This document shows, piece after piece, positions 10,720 to 20,892 of a stretch of DNA of 64,000 bases. The notes under the pieces were generated by a model. That model had not been told where the DNA came from. It was given only the letters and a program-made list of their open reading frames with translations, and made no database searches. The DNA is taken from positions 62,001 through 126,000 of the forward strand of contig CAJNDS010000164.1 in assembly GCA_905221605.1 (NCBI GenBank). Reading direction: 5' to 3'. Positions within the stretch are counted from its first letter, which is position 1; the number at the start of each line of letters is the position of its first letter. Made by a program: the position numbers and the translations under genes. This DNA comes from Symbiodinium natans. Lineage: Eukaryota; Sar; Dinophyceae; Suessiales; Symbiodiniaceae.

Positions 10720-13700
10720 GCAAGGAGGCCGGCCTCAAGATGTTTTTGATGCTTGGGGCTTGTACCCTAAACCCTAAACCATAAACCCTAAACCCTAAAC
10801 CCTAATTAAACCCTACACCCTAAACCCTAAACGCCATTCAGGTGTAGGTGAGCTCTATCACGTGAACATGGGTACTTCCCAAAGTGGGGGAACCCGGGTG
10901 CTATTCCAAATGTAAGTAGTATTAGTAGAATCCCCTGAAAAGGATTCCACAAAGGGTACGGCCCTATACTACTAATTGCAACAGAACCCCCCCCAAAAAA
11001 AAAAAGTAAATAAAGAAAGAAAACTAAATAATGATAATAAACAATTCTTCCTTATAAGGACGATAGAGGGTTATTGTGTTTAGTAGAACGTTGTGGGGTT
11101 TTTTTCATCTGAGTCTCCGAACTGGGCAGCGGCTCTTTGGGCTTTCTAGGCTGTTCCACGGTTGGGTGTGTTTTGCGGACTTTAGGGTTTAGGGTTTAGG
11201 GTTTAGGGTTAGGGTTTAGGGTTTAGGGTTTAGGGTTTGAGGTTTGAGGTTTAGGGTTTTGGGTTTTGGGTTTTTGGGTTTTTCCCTCTCAACCCTACAC
11301 CCTTTGCTAGAAAAGTTGGTCCGGGGAGGGGGGGGGGGGGGGGCTTCAAGAGCACAACTAGTGAGTTGCTGCGGTGGCGCTGTGAAGGGAAGGGCTGCCT
11401 TTAGGGTTTAGGGTTTAGGGTTTAGGGTTTAGGGTTTAGAATTAGGGTTTAGGGTTTAGGGCTTAGGGTTTAGGGTTTAGGGAAGGGCTGCCATTTTACT
11501 TAAGCCCCAAGCCTTGAACCCTGGGTAGTTCTTATAACCCTATTAAGTATACTTCTAACCCTATCTGGGATACTTCTAACCCTACTTGTAAGTTATAACC
11601 TGGTAGCTGTACTTCTGACCCTGTTTGGGATACTTCCAGCCCTAACAATTATAACCCATGAACCTCCAGGCACAGACGCTGCCCTCATGCTGGTATGTCG
11701 GAGCAACGCAACTAAAAAATCAATGCTGACGAGAAGTACACATGTACCGTGACTCCACACCAACAGCCTTGCCAATGAATCGAGAGAAAGCTCGGGCCAA
11801 AGGCACTAAAGCAACGAACAGCTGCCCCCTGCTTCCAAGCTGGTGTGTGTGTGTGTGTGTCCTCGCGTCTCAAGCTGCTATCGATTTCCGTTCGGGTGGG
11901 TCCAATACTAGAAGATACAGTGACAAGCTACAATAGATCTGTTATACTATGAGATGTTGGTGAAAGCCCAAAAACCAAGCCCTCAACCCTAAACCTTTCT
12001 GGCCACAGGGATGAGCCACATGCGCCGCCGGTTACACAGGAGCAGGTCTACGAGGCTCCCGGATGAGTTGAGTGCTTTCGGGGTTTAGGGTTTAGGGTTT
12101 AGGTTTCAGTGGTTTGGGGTTTCGGGATGGCTCCGGGTGTACTTAGAGGCTCATGGGTAGTTACAAGTAGGGCTATGAGTATGCTGTTGAGGGTACCTTA
12201 CAACCCTGCTTAGAACTATCCATGAACCTCCAAGTACACCCGAAACCCTAGATGTGGAGGGGCCTTGATGGAGAGGATTGGGGGCAAGAGATCCATTGGC
12301 TGCCCTCTACAAGAACCTACGACTCGAATAATTTAGGGTTCAGGGTTTAGGGCTTAGGGCTTAGGGCTTAGGCTTTAGGGTTTAGGGTTTAAGGTTTAGG
12401 CAATTGTAATTGTAAAGTAATATGTGCCGTGTTGTCGCGTCACAGGGTCTTTGTCTTTGCAGTCCTGATTGAACAGAGAACCATGAGACCCCGATCCCAA
12501 ACGCAACCGAAGCTTTATGCCCTTTGTGTTAAGGGTTCATGGTTAAGGGTTTAGGGTTTAGGGTTTAGTCCCAAACCTGTCTGAAGAAAGATGGGAGGCC
12601 CCTCGTGAGATACCAAGCATTTCCAGTGACATCTGCGCCAGATCATTGGCCAGAACTTGCTGGAGAATGCTCTCGAAGGCTGTTGCCAAGGGATTAAGAC
12701 TCGTAGGTTGGTTAATATACTCCTAATATTGCTCTTATACTACCTTAAGTATCTTTAAAAAGGGTCCCCCGAACCCAAGGGTACGACCTTAAGGGTCCAA
12801 GGTAAAACCCCTAGAGCTTGTGCTTGGGCAGGGATGGGGGGGGAGGGGGTTACGAAGTGCTCGACTGGCAAGCCGGACGCGCCGAATTCCGCCCATAGTT
12901 AGTGTCGCAAGCAAACCGCTGTGCAAGCATAACTCTGTGGTGCTTTACTGTAGCTTTAGATCCTTAGCCTGTTTGGGTTTATTGGGTTTCTTAACAATGC
13001 AGCCAAAAATTAATTTATAGCTACCCTACTAAGTGCCACCAAGATAAGTGCCAGTCACCATCGACTCTTGCGCCAGGTTTTAACTCCTGCCTTTTCGCGT
13101 ACGGCCAGACGGGGAGTGGGAAGACCTACACCGTGCTGGGGTTGGGAGCCCGGCGACTCTCAGTTTCGCAGGCGTAGGGTGTGCTTGGAGGCTTCTGGGT
13201 TGGGTCAGGTAGGGTTGCAAGTATGGCAACTGTACGTTTGACCAATGTTTTTCAAAGGCCGGCAACGATTCACAGAACTTTTGCATCGTCCCTGCCAAAG
13301 CCAAGCCAACCAAGCCATTGTTTGTTTTTGATTTTTTTTTGCCATCCTTGTCGGCCTGCAAGCTGAATCCAAGACGTGCGGCAAGGTGAAATGCTTGTAC
13401 TGACACTATTGCCACTGGGGGGGATGGCAAGTTGGGGGGTGGGGGGGAGGTCGGGGGTTGTACCCGCTGCAGGCGCAGTGTTTGCAAATGGGCGGTCTGC
13501 CCTCTCCCCGCATACAAGTGCGGCATTTGCAAATTGGTGGGAATGGGGAGGGGAGGTTGTGGGGGGGGTTACAAGGTATCTTGGGCGGCACAAGGCCTCC
13601 GCGCGACCCCAAACCCTGCCCACTTGTCATCTGGTGTTTCAGCGTTGGGAAATATGGGGGTTTCCGGAAAGAGGGGTGCCTTTTTTTGGCGGCCACCTAT

Positions 13701-16700
13701 CCGAAGGATAGGATCCTTCTACATTCCGGTGCTTGGGGTTCCTGCCTTGGGGGGGGGTTGCCCTGAATGTCTGCAACCCCAGCCCTAAACCCCTTGAAGG
13801 GACGGGCCGTGGGATAAGAGTCCCGAAAAAGAGGATTCCTTGCTCAACAGGGAGCCTGGTTTTTTTCAATATGTTGGAGAACTGATGGGAACAACTGCCA
13901 TAGTACCCCCTTCTATACCCCACATAACCAAGCTGAGACGAGCCTTCCTCTCCACACAAGTTAAGGCATTAGGGCTTAGAGTTTCGGGCTTAGGGTTTTA
14001 GGGTTTAGGGTTTAGGGTTTAGGGTTTAGGGTTTAGGGTTTAGGGTTTAGGGCTAAGCCCTTCTACCTCCTTCTTGCAAGACTCTTTTGCTCCCCCCCCC
14101 CCCCCCCCCCGAGACCCCAAACGCCCTGTGCCGAGGCATCAAAGAGATCCAGGCATCATCCCAAGGCTGCGGAGCCCTGAGAGGGTGGCTTTGTAGGGTT
14201 TAGGGTTTCGGGTTTAGGGTTTAAGGTTTGGGGTTTGGGGTTTAGGGTTTAGGGGTACGAAGTGTGGGCCCAGCAAGGTACTGAACAAAATCCCTTGCCA
14301 CAGGCCGGCCTTGCAAAAGTGGTGCAACATTTCCTCCATCCACAGTAGTCCCCAGCGTGGGCTTTTAACAGGGGCTTCAGATTGCACGTTGCCTGCCAAC
14401 ATGTGCTTGCCTGGGGCTTCAAAGTACTTCTAATGGCGACACATCGGGGTCGAGTTCTGTGATAAGTAGAGATGCTTTGGCGCTGTGCTTGTTGGTGTAT
14501 GAGCAAGAGTGGGTTCATTTAGTTGGGCTGAGTAACGGTGCGTCGACAACACGGCATCTGCAGATCCGCATTAAGCGTTTGAGGATGACCAGGTCAGCAA
14601 AAACATGCTGGGCACTCAGGTATCGCGTGACCCGCAAGGAAAATCTGAGTCAAAGCAATCGCACTACATGTCTAGCGTTGACTGCATTTTTACAGTCAAC
14701 GTTCAGTCAACGTTCAATCAACGTTACAGTCAACGTTACAGTCAACGTTGTGGAAATGCCGGCAGGGCCAGCGAATCCGTGTTTTTCACTATAAAACCCA
14801 TTTTTTCTTTTTTGCTTTTATGCTTGGAAGCCATGGAATTGCTGGCAGGCGTAGCATTGACTGTAACGTTGACTGTAACGTTGACTGAACGTTGACTGAA
14901 CGTTGACTGTGAAAACACAGTCAACGCTACCAGAAGCCTGACATTACTTTGAGGGCTTTGAGTCGGATTCACGCGATACACCTGACACGGAGAGGATTTG
15001 CATGGCCTCGGCCAGCGTGACATGCAGAAATCGACTTGCGTGCCCCCTCCACAAGCAAGACAGGCACAAGTCGCGAAGTACAGTTATAGCTGACAACAGC
15101 CAGGTGCGACTCACTTCAGTGGCTCTGCAGTTGTGTCAGCTCTCAAGGAACCTCCTCAATTGAGTCGGTGGATGGAGGAAGTCTTGCACCGCCTGTGACC
15201 TTGTTGCTAGTGGCTGCGCCTACTTCTGGAGACCGTAGGATAGGACTCGAATCACAGCGATGATGACCCATGCAGCCCAAACTTGGGTTTGCCGTTCCAA
15301 GTTTAGGGTTAGGGTTTAGGGTTTAGGGTTTAGGGTTTAGGGTTTAGGGTTTAGGGTTTAGGGTTTAGGGTTTAGGGTTTAGGGTTTAGGGTTTAGGGTT
15401 TAGGGTTTGGGGTTTAGGGTTTAGGGTTTATGGTTGAGGGTTTAGGGTTTAGGGTTTAGGGTTTAGGGTTTAGGGTTTAGGGTTTAGGGTTTAGGGTTTA
15501 GGGTTTAGGGTTTAGGGTTTAGGGTTTAGGGTTTAGGGTTTAGGGTTTAGGGTTTAGGGTTTAGGGGCCCAGTCGTACCCTTTTTCACTTTTCTTCATGC
15601 CCGTAACAAAGATGCCCAAAACACTAGTATTTACAGCATGTGTGCTTCGCTGTACAGCTTAGTATGGAACAAGACACTCGGTCAGAAGCATTCATGGCTT
15701 GGCGAAGGCGCGCAAACACTGGTATTTGCAGCATTGTGGACTCTCTGTACACTTTTTTTCGCTTCGTTGTACAACAATGTTTTCGCCCTTTGAAGCTCGC
15801 CGAGCAAGTGTCGAAAACATCGCTGTGCCCAGTGTTTTGCGCACGCGAACACAAATCCCTTGGTGGTGGTGGTGATTGCGCACATAGTCAAGACACGTCC
15901 AGCGAATGCGAAGCGCAAACGACCTCAAGTGTTGTTCACGTCTTCCGGTGTCCAACTCCAAAATGGCACGCTCACAAAACACGCGGAGCCGCAACGAGGC
16001 GGCGTTACCGGATTTAGGCTTGAGATTGTCAATCAGCCCCCAAAGCCCTTTCTTCCTCTCAACCCAACCCTCACCCCCTCACCCCCTCTCGCAACCCCCC
16101 CCCCACCCCACCCGCAACCTCGCTAAAGCCCAAAAACGACCTCTTTAACAACTGTAAAGCTTCAAAACACCCCAAAAGCCCTGAACAAACCGAACATCTT
16201 CTTGCAAAGCATCCGCCTGAGGTGCCAGAACCTCTTCTCCCAGGCCCATGTTTTCCCTCGGTTTTTTTTTCTTTGGGGGGTGGGGGGGGGGGGGGGGGGG
16301 TTGGAAGATCTAACATCGGGTTGGCTTCTTCTTTCCGAAGGGTTGTGGGGGTTTGGGGCTTGAGGTCTGTAGACTTGAAGGCTGAGGTTGCTGGAGTTGC
16401 CTTCTGCTGGCAGCGCAGTGGTACCCTTGTTTTGGTTCTGGGTTTCCCTCTTCAATAGCCAACCCAAGAAAGGGTCCCCTTACTACAACATGGTTGCTGG
16501 GCTACCAAGTAGGGTCTTGGAGCTTGGGGGTGGGATGTTCCCCCTTCTACGAGTCCTTAGTAGGGAGTAGAATCGGGGATACCAGAATCCATATTAAGCA
16601 CTGTTCGTATAGGGGGGAGCATCCCAAGCTTAGGGTTTCAGGGGTTTACTAAAACCCCCCACCTCTAACTGCTCGCCCCGCTCCGGCTTGGCTCAAGAAG

Positions 16701-18789
16701 GTTGCAGATGGTCGTTTTGTTTTCTCGAAGGGCCTTTTCCGATGTTGTTTGTCCTTTTTCCGGTTTACAGTTTAGGGTTTAGGGCAACTCCTCTTATATT
16801 TGTCGACGCTCGTTTTAGCACCTGCTTGTGCACAGTATTGAACTGAACCGGCTACGAGAACACAAATGGTGTGCAAAGACGTGTCACAGCAGCCGCTGGC
16901 AGGAGTACGACGAGCTGCGCGTGTCGGCATCGTTTCTCGAGATCTACAACGAGCAGCTGAAGGACAAATCACACTTGTTCCACGTGGGTTTTGGGGGGGG
17001 GGTGGGGGGGGGGGGGGGGGGGGCGGGGGGGGGCGGGGGGGGGGGCGGGGGGCGGGGGGGGGGGGGGGGGGGGGGGGGCGGGGGGGGGGGGGGTGGTTTC
17101 GGGTTCCCCCCCCCCCCCCCCCCCTCCCCCCCCCCACCCCCCCCCCCCCCCACCCGCCCCCACCCCCCCCCCGCCCCCCCACCCCGCCCCCCCCCCGCCC
17201 CCCCCCCCCCCCCCACCCCCCCCCCCGCCCCGCCCACCCCCCCCGCGCCCCCCCCCCACCCCCCCACCCCCGCCCCCCCCCGCCCCCCAAAACCCCTAAA
17301 CCCTAAACCCTAAACCCTCCATGCCACAGCCGGATGCCAGCGTTTGCGCAGAACTGCCAACTTCTGCCCAGGCAAAGGGGCCGACATGACCCCTCCTTCT
17401 TAATGATGCCTGCAACGGTAGGGTTTAGTGTGCAGGGTTTAGGGTTTAGGGTTTAGGGTTTAGGGTTTAGGGTTTAGGGTTTAGGGTTTAGGGTTTAGGG
17501 TTTAGGGTTTAGGTTTTAGGGTTTAGGGTTTAGGGTTTAGAACGTCACGCCCAAGCCTTGCCAAGAGGCTCGTACCAGTAGTGAACGACGGCCCTGTACA
17601 AAAAAGTAATTTGCGGAATTTCGTGAGGATTTGCTCAACCCGCAGATGGAGGGCAGGAAGCCGCTGTACGTGCACCAACACCCACAGCACCGTCCTTAGC
17701 AGTTGCAGCAAAAGCCGCGAGAAGTAGGGCCATCAGGCACCTTGGGGGTCTACAGATGGCTTTAGTTAGGGTTTAGGCGTTTAGGGGGTATTGAACCCTA
17801 AACCCTAAAACCTAACCCTAAACCCTAAACCCCAAACCCTAAACCCCTACCCCTCAACCCTCGCTTAGCCCCACACCCCTACACCCCTAAACCCTGAACC
17901 CGAAGCCCCACATCCGCTGCTGAGGCTAGGGGTGTACGTTCCACACCTCACAGAGCGCGCCTGACACAGTTGACTGGCGTTCAATCGACCCCCTAAACCC
18001 TCAGCCTTCAACCCTAAACCCAGAGGAAGCCTTCGTTCATTCTTCATGGCTTGTAGCTCTGAATTCATCATAGGAATCCCTAGATGGAATTGTATGTTAT
18101 TTTCCCTCATTGGTTTCAAGGAGAAAGTTAGAGCAACATTGGAATACTTTGCCCAAAGGGTTCCAAGGGACAAACAGAGAGGGCTGTTGGGTTCTATCAC
18201 CGTTACAAGAAGCCCAAAGACAGGATCCCTAAACCCTAAAGGCCCCAGCCCCTTCGAGTCCCCGCAGAAACCAACAGAAAGGTAACCCAAACGAAGCCAT
18301 TCTTAGCAGGCACGAAACCCCCTCATAAAGACCCTAAACCATGAAAGCCAAGTAGACTAACCCTAAACCCTAAGCCCTAAGCCCTAAACCCTAAACCCTG
18401 GGAGTCTTTTGGAGTGTCTGGATTCCGGAGACACCTACGAGATGCCAGGGCCCCTGTCGGCAGCCATGATGAGTGTGGTGGCCTCAGGTAATCCCATCAA
18501 GCCTCTAGGGTTTAGGGTTTAGGGTTTAGGGTTTAGGGTTTAGGGTTTAGGGTTTAGGGTCAGGTATGAGGGACTTGGTGATCGCAGATTCCCCTGTCTG
18601 TCCCTTTTGGGGGATTAGAGAGCCCATTCTTCAAACGACCCATGAGCTAAGTATGCAACAATAAACCCTAAACCCTAAACCCTAAACCCTAAACCCTCAA
18701 CCCGACCCGGACATTCCCAGGCATGGGCTTACTGGACTTCGGCTCGAAGATCCGAGCCACGTCCCAGACGAACATGAACAGCACGTCTG
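10675..18789 (+). CDS. Kinesin motor domain, 5' half (gene-level entry)
   Basis: Kinesins hydrolyse ATP to move along microtubules. Ten small exons give motor motifs in the right order: FSFDHCLSS, EQVYE, the P-loop GQTGSGKT, NLF, SASFLEIYNEQLKDLLNP, VYVPHLTE, and LLDFGSKIRATSQTNMN. Exons are 10675-10719, 12040-12054, 12642-12678, 13077-13140, 16222-16243, 16903-16962, 17628-17691, 17930-17961, 18450-18476 and 18721-18789. Most junctions keep phase with GC, GT or GA donors. The start of the motor (beta-1, RVRP), the segment carrying the usual GIIPR motif, SSRSH, DLAGSE and the neck were not found. The next gene begins about 2 kb later, so this may be a truncated copy, or its remaining exons may be too short to see. 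Confidence 0.85.
10720..12039 (+). other. Kinesin intron with telomeric arrays
   Basis: It contains CCCTAAA (10763-10840) and two TTTAGGG groups (11183-11239, 11401-11480), a poly-G run at 11329-11343, a poly-C/poly-A junction at 10988-11001, a (GT)n stretch at 11843-11860 and a family C-like element (11516-11676). Confidence 0.75.
11516..11676. mobile_element. Family C related element, decayed
   Basis: It carries repeated TTATAACC/CTTCTAACCCTA blocks and ends CCCATGAACCTCCAGG, the right end of family C. The left end is not clear. Confidence 0.5.
12040..12054 (+). CDS. Kinesin micro-exon EQVYE (15 bases)
   Basis: Only five codons, GAG CAG GTC TAC GAG, between CAG and a GC donor. It supplies the Q-x-VY motif that follows the FDH strand in kinesins and joins both neighbours in phase 0. 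Confidence 0.7.
12137..12237. mobile_element. Dispersed palindromic element, family C
   Basis: Family C has terminal inverted repeats TACTTGGAGGTTCATGGG and CCCATGAACCTCCAAGTA around blocks of TTATAAGTAGGG. It is non-coding and MITE-like. In this copy the left end is CTTAGAGGCTCATGGG and the right end CCATGAACCTCCAAGTA. Confidence 0.75.
12642..12678 (+). CDS. Kinesin exon: helix before the P-loop
   Basis: IIGQNLLENALE, then one base of the Gly codon before a GC donor. Joined to the next exon it gives ALEGFNSCLFAYGQTGSGKT, the kinesin pre-P-loop and P-loop consensus. Confidence 0.85.
12937..13043. mobile_element. Family A element inside a kinesin intron
   Basis: A full-length copy (GTGGTGCTTTACTGTAGC to AAGTGCCACCAAG) that lies wholly inside the intron 12679-13076. 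Here the element sits in an intron but does not define its edges. This intron is one of the few without a clear telomeric tract. Confidence 0.8.
13077..13140 (+). CDS. Kinesin exon: P-loop
   Basis: FNSCLFAYGQTGSGKTYTVL. The GQTGSGKT Walker A box binds ATP phosphate. This is the strongest single identification of the kinesin. The donor is GT at 13141 (phase 2) or GC at 13148. Confidence 0.95.
14671..14929. mobile_element. Inverted-repeat element built of AACGTTGACTGT units
   Basis: The left arm (14671-14751) has five units of CAGTCAACGTT-type repeats and the right arm (14853-14929) their reverse complements. Each arm ends in a smaller hairpin: TAGCGTTGACTG with CAGTCAACG on the left, CGTTGACTGT with CAGTCAACGCTA on the right. 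The 100-base loop is unrelated to the arms. It looks like a foldback element. Confidence 0.85.
15304..15566. repeat. Longest interstitial TTTAGGG array
   Basis: About 37 units with one TTTGGGG and one TTTATGG-TTGAGGG break. It lies within the long kinesin intron, so it is not a chromosome end. Confidence 0.97.
16222..16243 (+). CDS. Kinesin exon: NLF segment
   Basis: CQNLFSQ between GAG and a GC donor. It matches the LF position that precedes the EIYNE strand and is in phase with both neighbours. It is very short, so support is moderate. Confidence 0.45.
16418..16512. mobile_element. Dispersed element, family E
   Basis: It starts GCAGTGGTACCCTTG and ends TTGCTGGGCTACCAAG. Ends are inverted and the T-rich centre is conserved. 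Confidence 0.6.
16532..16628. mobile_element. Dispersed palindromic element, family B
   Basis: Left end GGGATGTTCCCCCTTCTAC, right end GGGGGGAGCATCCCA. Arms are interrupted by an extra GTAGAATCGGGGATA centre. Confidence 0.7.
16903..16962 (+). CDS. Kinesin exon: EIYNEQLK strand
   Basis: EYDELRVSASFLEIYNEQLK, the hallmark S-F/Y-LEIYNE motif. The donor is GA (AAG|GACAAA) and the next exon starts GAT, giving EQLKDLLNP without loss of frame. This is good evidence for a GA-AG intron. Confidence 0.93.
16992..17289. repeat. 300-base G-tract / C-tract block
   Basis: About 105 bases of almost pure G (16992-17095) are followed by a short TGGTTTCGGGTT spacer and about 180 bases of almost pure C with scattered A, T and G. 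The halves could pair as one long stem. It lies in the intron between EIYNEQLK and DLLNPQ. Confidence 0.95.
17435..17540. repeat. Interstitial TTTAGGG array
   Basis: About 15 units with one TTTTAGG slip. It shares its intron with the G/C block. Confidence 0.97.
17628..17691 (+). CDS. Kinesin exon: DLLNPQ
   Basis: DLLNPQMEGRKPLYVHQHPQ plus His. It matches the DLL.P...L.VREHP segment of motors. The donor is GT (GTCCTT). Confidence 0.92.
17930..17961 (+). CDS. Kinesin exon: GVYV.GLTE segment
   Basis: VYVPHLTERA follows in phase and matches the kinesin G-V-Y-V-x-x-L-T-E strand. A GCC triplet is repeated at both sides of the next intron, so the exact edge is ambiguous. Confidence 0.85.
18450..18476 (+). 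CDS. Kinesin exon: PVGSHDEC
   Basis: APVGSHDEC corresponds to the V.S..E... helix before LL..G...R. The donor is GT (GTGGCC) in phase 1. Confidence 0.65.
18721..18789 (+). CDS. Kinesin exon: switch I region start
   Basis: MGLLDFGSKIRATSQTNMN followed by STS. It matches the LL..G...R....T.MN.SSRSH block, where switch I begins. The exon stops before SSRSH at a GC donor, and no following exon with SRSH was found. Confidence 0.9.
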
Positions 18790-20012
18790 GCTGGCTCAGT
18801 TCAGGGTTTAGGGTTTAGGGTTCAGGGTTTAGGGTTTAGGGTTTAGGGCTTATTAGGGCTTATTAGGGCTTATTAGGGCTTATTAGGGCTTATTAGGGCT
18901 TATTAGGGCTTATTAGGGCTTATTAGGGCTTAGGGTTTAGGGTTTAGGGTTCAGGGGCGAGTTTGCTCAGCTCGACCATTTGTGTGCTGTGTGCCTACGT
19001 TTGCTCATTGAAGCATAATATTTTTGTTGCCTGTGGCAGCAGGCATCTTTGTGGGCTTGCGGACATGAATGCCCACGCAACCTTGGGGTATTGGGGCAAC
19101 CGCCTTCGCCGCCATGGCTGAAAGCCTACACCATGTCTTTTCTATGAAAAAAAAGACACGCCGCAAGAACCTCATGATAGGTCGAAACATGAGCGCTGCC
19201 ACACTTCTTTAATGCTCCAGCAGCTGCAACCCACAAAGTGCCGTGGTTAAGGGGGGCACTCAGAAGACCTGCAGCTGTCGTCCGTTGACGTGCGCATTTC
19301 TCGCCATGTCGCCACCCACGCCTGCCAGTGGAAGGAGAGAACCCTAAACCCTAAACCCTGAACCCTAAACCCTAAACCTTAAACCCTAAACCTCGACCCC
19401 TAAACCCTAAACCCTAAACCGAATCTAAAGGATGGCCCCCAAACCCGAAACATCCTGCAGAAGTGCCAACAATCTCAAGAAGGAACCTCGTGAGTCTGAA
19501 GCAAAGGTCGCTCGAGGCAAGCCAAAAGAATTCGGTGTGCGTCGTTGTTTGGGGGCGAGGGCTCAGGGTCACCCTAAGCCCCCCGAAATCAAATTCAAGT
19601 TTAAGTGTGCCAGAAAGGTTCCCCTGCATTTTCTGGCTAAGCTCCGCCCGAGACCCCCAAACCCTCTAAACCCCCACGTCTCCGTTCAAAGTTGGGTTGG
19701 GGGGGGGGGGGGGGGTCGGGGAGCGGAAAGTGGGGAAGGCGGAGGAGAAGGAGGGATGTCAAAGACTCCTTACATGAAGCGGTATGGGATTTTCGGGCCC
19801 TGAACTCACCACCGCCTTCCCATGGCCTAAAGCCTACCTAAGAGGAACAAGGTAGGGTTTGTGGGTTTCGGGTTTGGTGTTTAGGGATTAAGTTCTGGGG
19901 TTTGGGGTTTAGGGTCATTAGGGTTTAGGGTTTGGAGAAACCTATAACTATACCACAAACCATATACACACCTAAGCCAAACTTACCTACACCCCACACC
20001 TAATTACATCCT
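18790..20012 (+). other. Stretch where the rest of the kinesin was expected
   Basis: It holds TTTAGGG units, a 10-base repeat, a CCCTAAA tract (19340-19420) and open frames with no motor motifs. A piece at 19032-19053 reads IFVGLR after CAG and could be a decayed continuation, but SSRSH and DLAGSE are absent. Confidence 0.4.
18844..18934. repeat. 10-base minisatellite TTAGGGCTTA
   Basis: About eight to nine units, joined on both sides to normal TTTAGGG units. It looks like a locally amplified telomere variant. Confidence 0.93.
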
Positions 20013-20371
20013 GTGCGGATGTGTAAAGCAGATGCCGGCTGCAGCGGGACGGCTCGATTCGCGGAGAGGTCACGCATTCTCATCCAAGACACAGCTGCCG
20101 TGCGGCGCGTGGTGCAGGGCACCCACTCCATCAACCTGACTCCTTGTGGAGTTGGGATTTCGGACCTCTGGGGAGTGGTCTACCACCGCATGAAGGCGGA
20201 TGGGACGAGAGGCGCCGCGTCGTTCTTCATCCGTGCACACGTTGCGGCGGGCAAGCTGGGCGGGATTGGGCGGGCCTTCAGTGTCACTGAGGGCCCTGCT
20301 GGCGCCAGGGACTTCGACGGGCTCGAGGCGACGCTCCCGGAGTGTTGGCAAAATCTATGCCATCTTCCTCT
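20013..20371 (+). CDS. Unassigned GC-rich coding-like segment
   Basis: A frame open for about 120 codons with coding-like composition, for example TPCGVGISDLWGVVYHRM and ASFFIRAHVAAGKLGG. It is longer than any other exon here and free of telomeric units. It is interrupted at its 3' end by a family A element with a 13-base target duplication. No family is recognised. It may be an exon of a gene between the kinesin and PDX2, or part of a retro-element. Confidence 0.4.
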
Positions 20372-20508
20372 GTGGTGCTTTACTGTAACTTTAGATCCTT
20401 AGCCTTTTTGGATTTTTGGGTTTTTGGGTTTATTGGGTTTCCGAACAAGGCAGCTAAAAACTTAATTTATGGCTACCCTACTAAGTGCAGCCAAGTGCCA
20501 TCTTCCTC
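20358..20508. mobile_element. Family A element with 13-base target duplication
   Basis: The element (20372-20495) is bounded by TGCCATCTTCCTC at 20358-20370 and again at 20496-20508. A GT at its start and the CAG after the right duplication could act as splice sites, although the spliced reading frame is unclear. This is the clearest insertion footprint of the family. Confidence 0.88.
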
Positions 20509-20843
20509 AGCTGAGGGGTATTCAAGTGTTCGGGCTTTGCGTGGTGAACCAAGGGTTTAGGGTTTAGGGTTTAGGGTTTAGGGTTTATGAAATTCACGAG
20601 CGTTCCGGTTTTCTAGCGCCTCGCCGGAGGGCTGACAAGCGGCGCACGGCGACGACATAAGCCTGAACCCCCTAAAACCCTTAGGCCCCAAAGCCCCAAA
20701 GTCCCTAAAGCCCTGAACCCCCAAAGCCTGAAACTCTAAACCCCTAAAACCCTAAAAAGCCCAAAATACCCTAAAGACCTACAGCCCTAAACCGTCAACC
20801 CCAAACCCTAAACCTCAAACCCCAAACGCTATGCCTCTTCGAG

Positions 20844-20892
20844 GACGACGCTGGGCATTTTGGCGCTGCAAGGGGCTTTTGAGGAGCACGAG
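20844..20892 (+). CDS. PDX2: PDX2 exon 1 seen: GILALQGAFEEH
   Basis: TTLGILALQGAFEEHE matches the N-terminal strand and oxyanion-side Q-G of PdxT. There is no in-frame ATG, so an upstream exon must exist. The donor is GC. Confidence 0.92.

Larger units (their letters stand above)
13148..16221 (+). other. Long kinesin intron
   Basis: It holds degenerate G-rich DNA (13420-13760), telomeric arrays (13983-14052, 14196-14252, 15304-15566), the inverted repeat of AACGTTGACTG units, and about 700 bases (15590-16090) without telomeric units. An exon carrying the usual GIIPR motif is expected here but was not identified. Confidence 0.6.

Noticed and set aside
13376-13788. Several overlapping frames on both strands
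   Set aside because: G-rich DNA lacking stop codons by composition. It lies inside a kinesin intron.
14122-14151. Possible kinesin exon reading CRGIKEIQ
   Set aside because: It resembles the GIIPR region loosely, but no reading joins its neighbours in phase with an allowed donor.
15590-16090. Frames on both strands around the TTTGCAGC / CGCTGTAC motifs
   Set aside because: Overlapping frames on both strands with no recognisable protein; the stretch is within the long kinesin intron.
16772-17313. Glycine- and proline-rich frames on both strands
   Set aside because: They arise from the poly-G/poly-C block. Only the small kinesin exon 16903-16962 inside the region is real.
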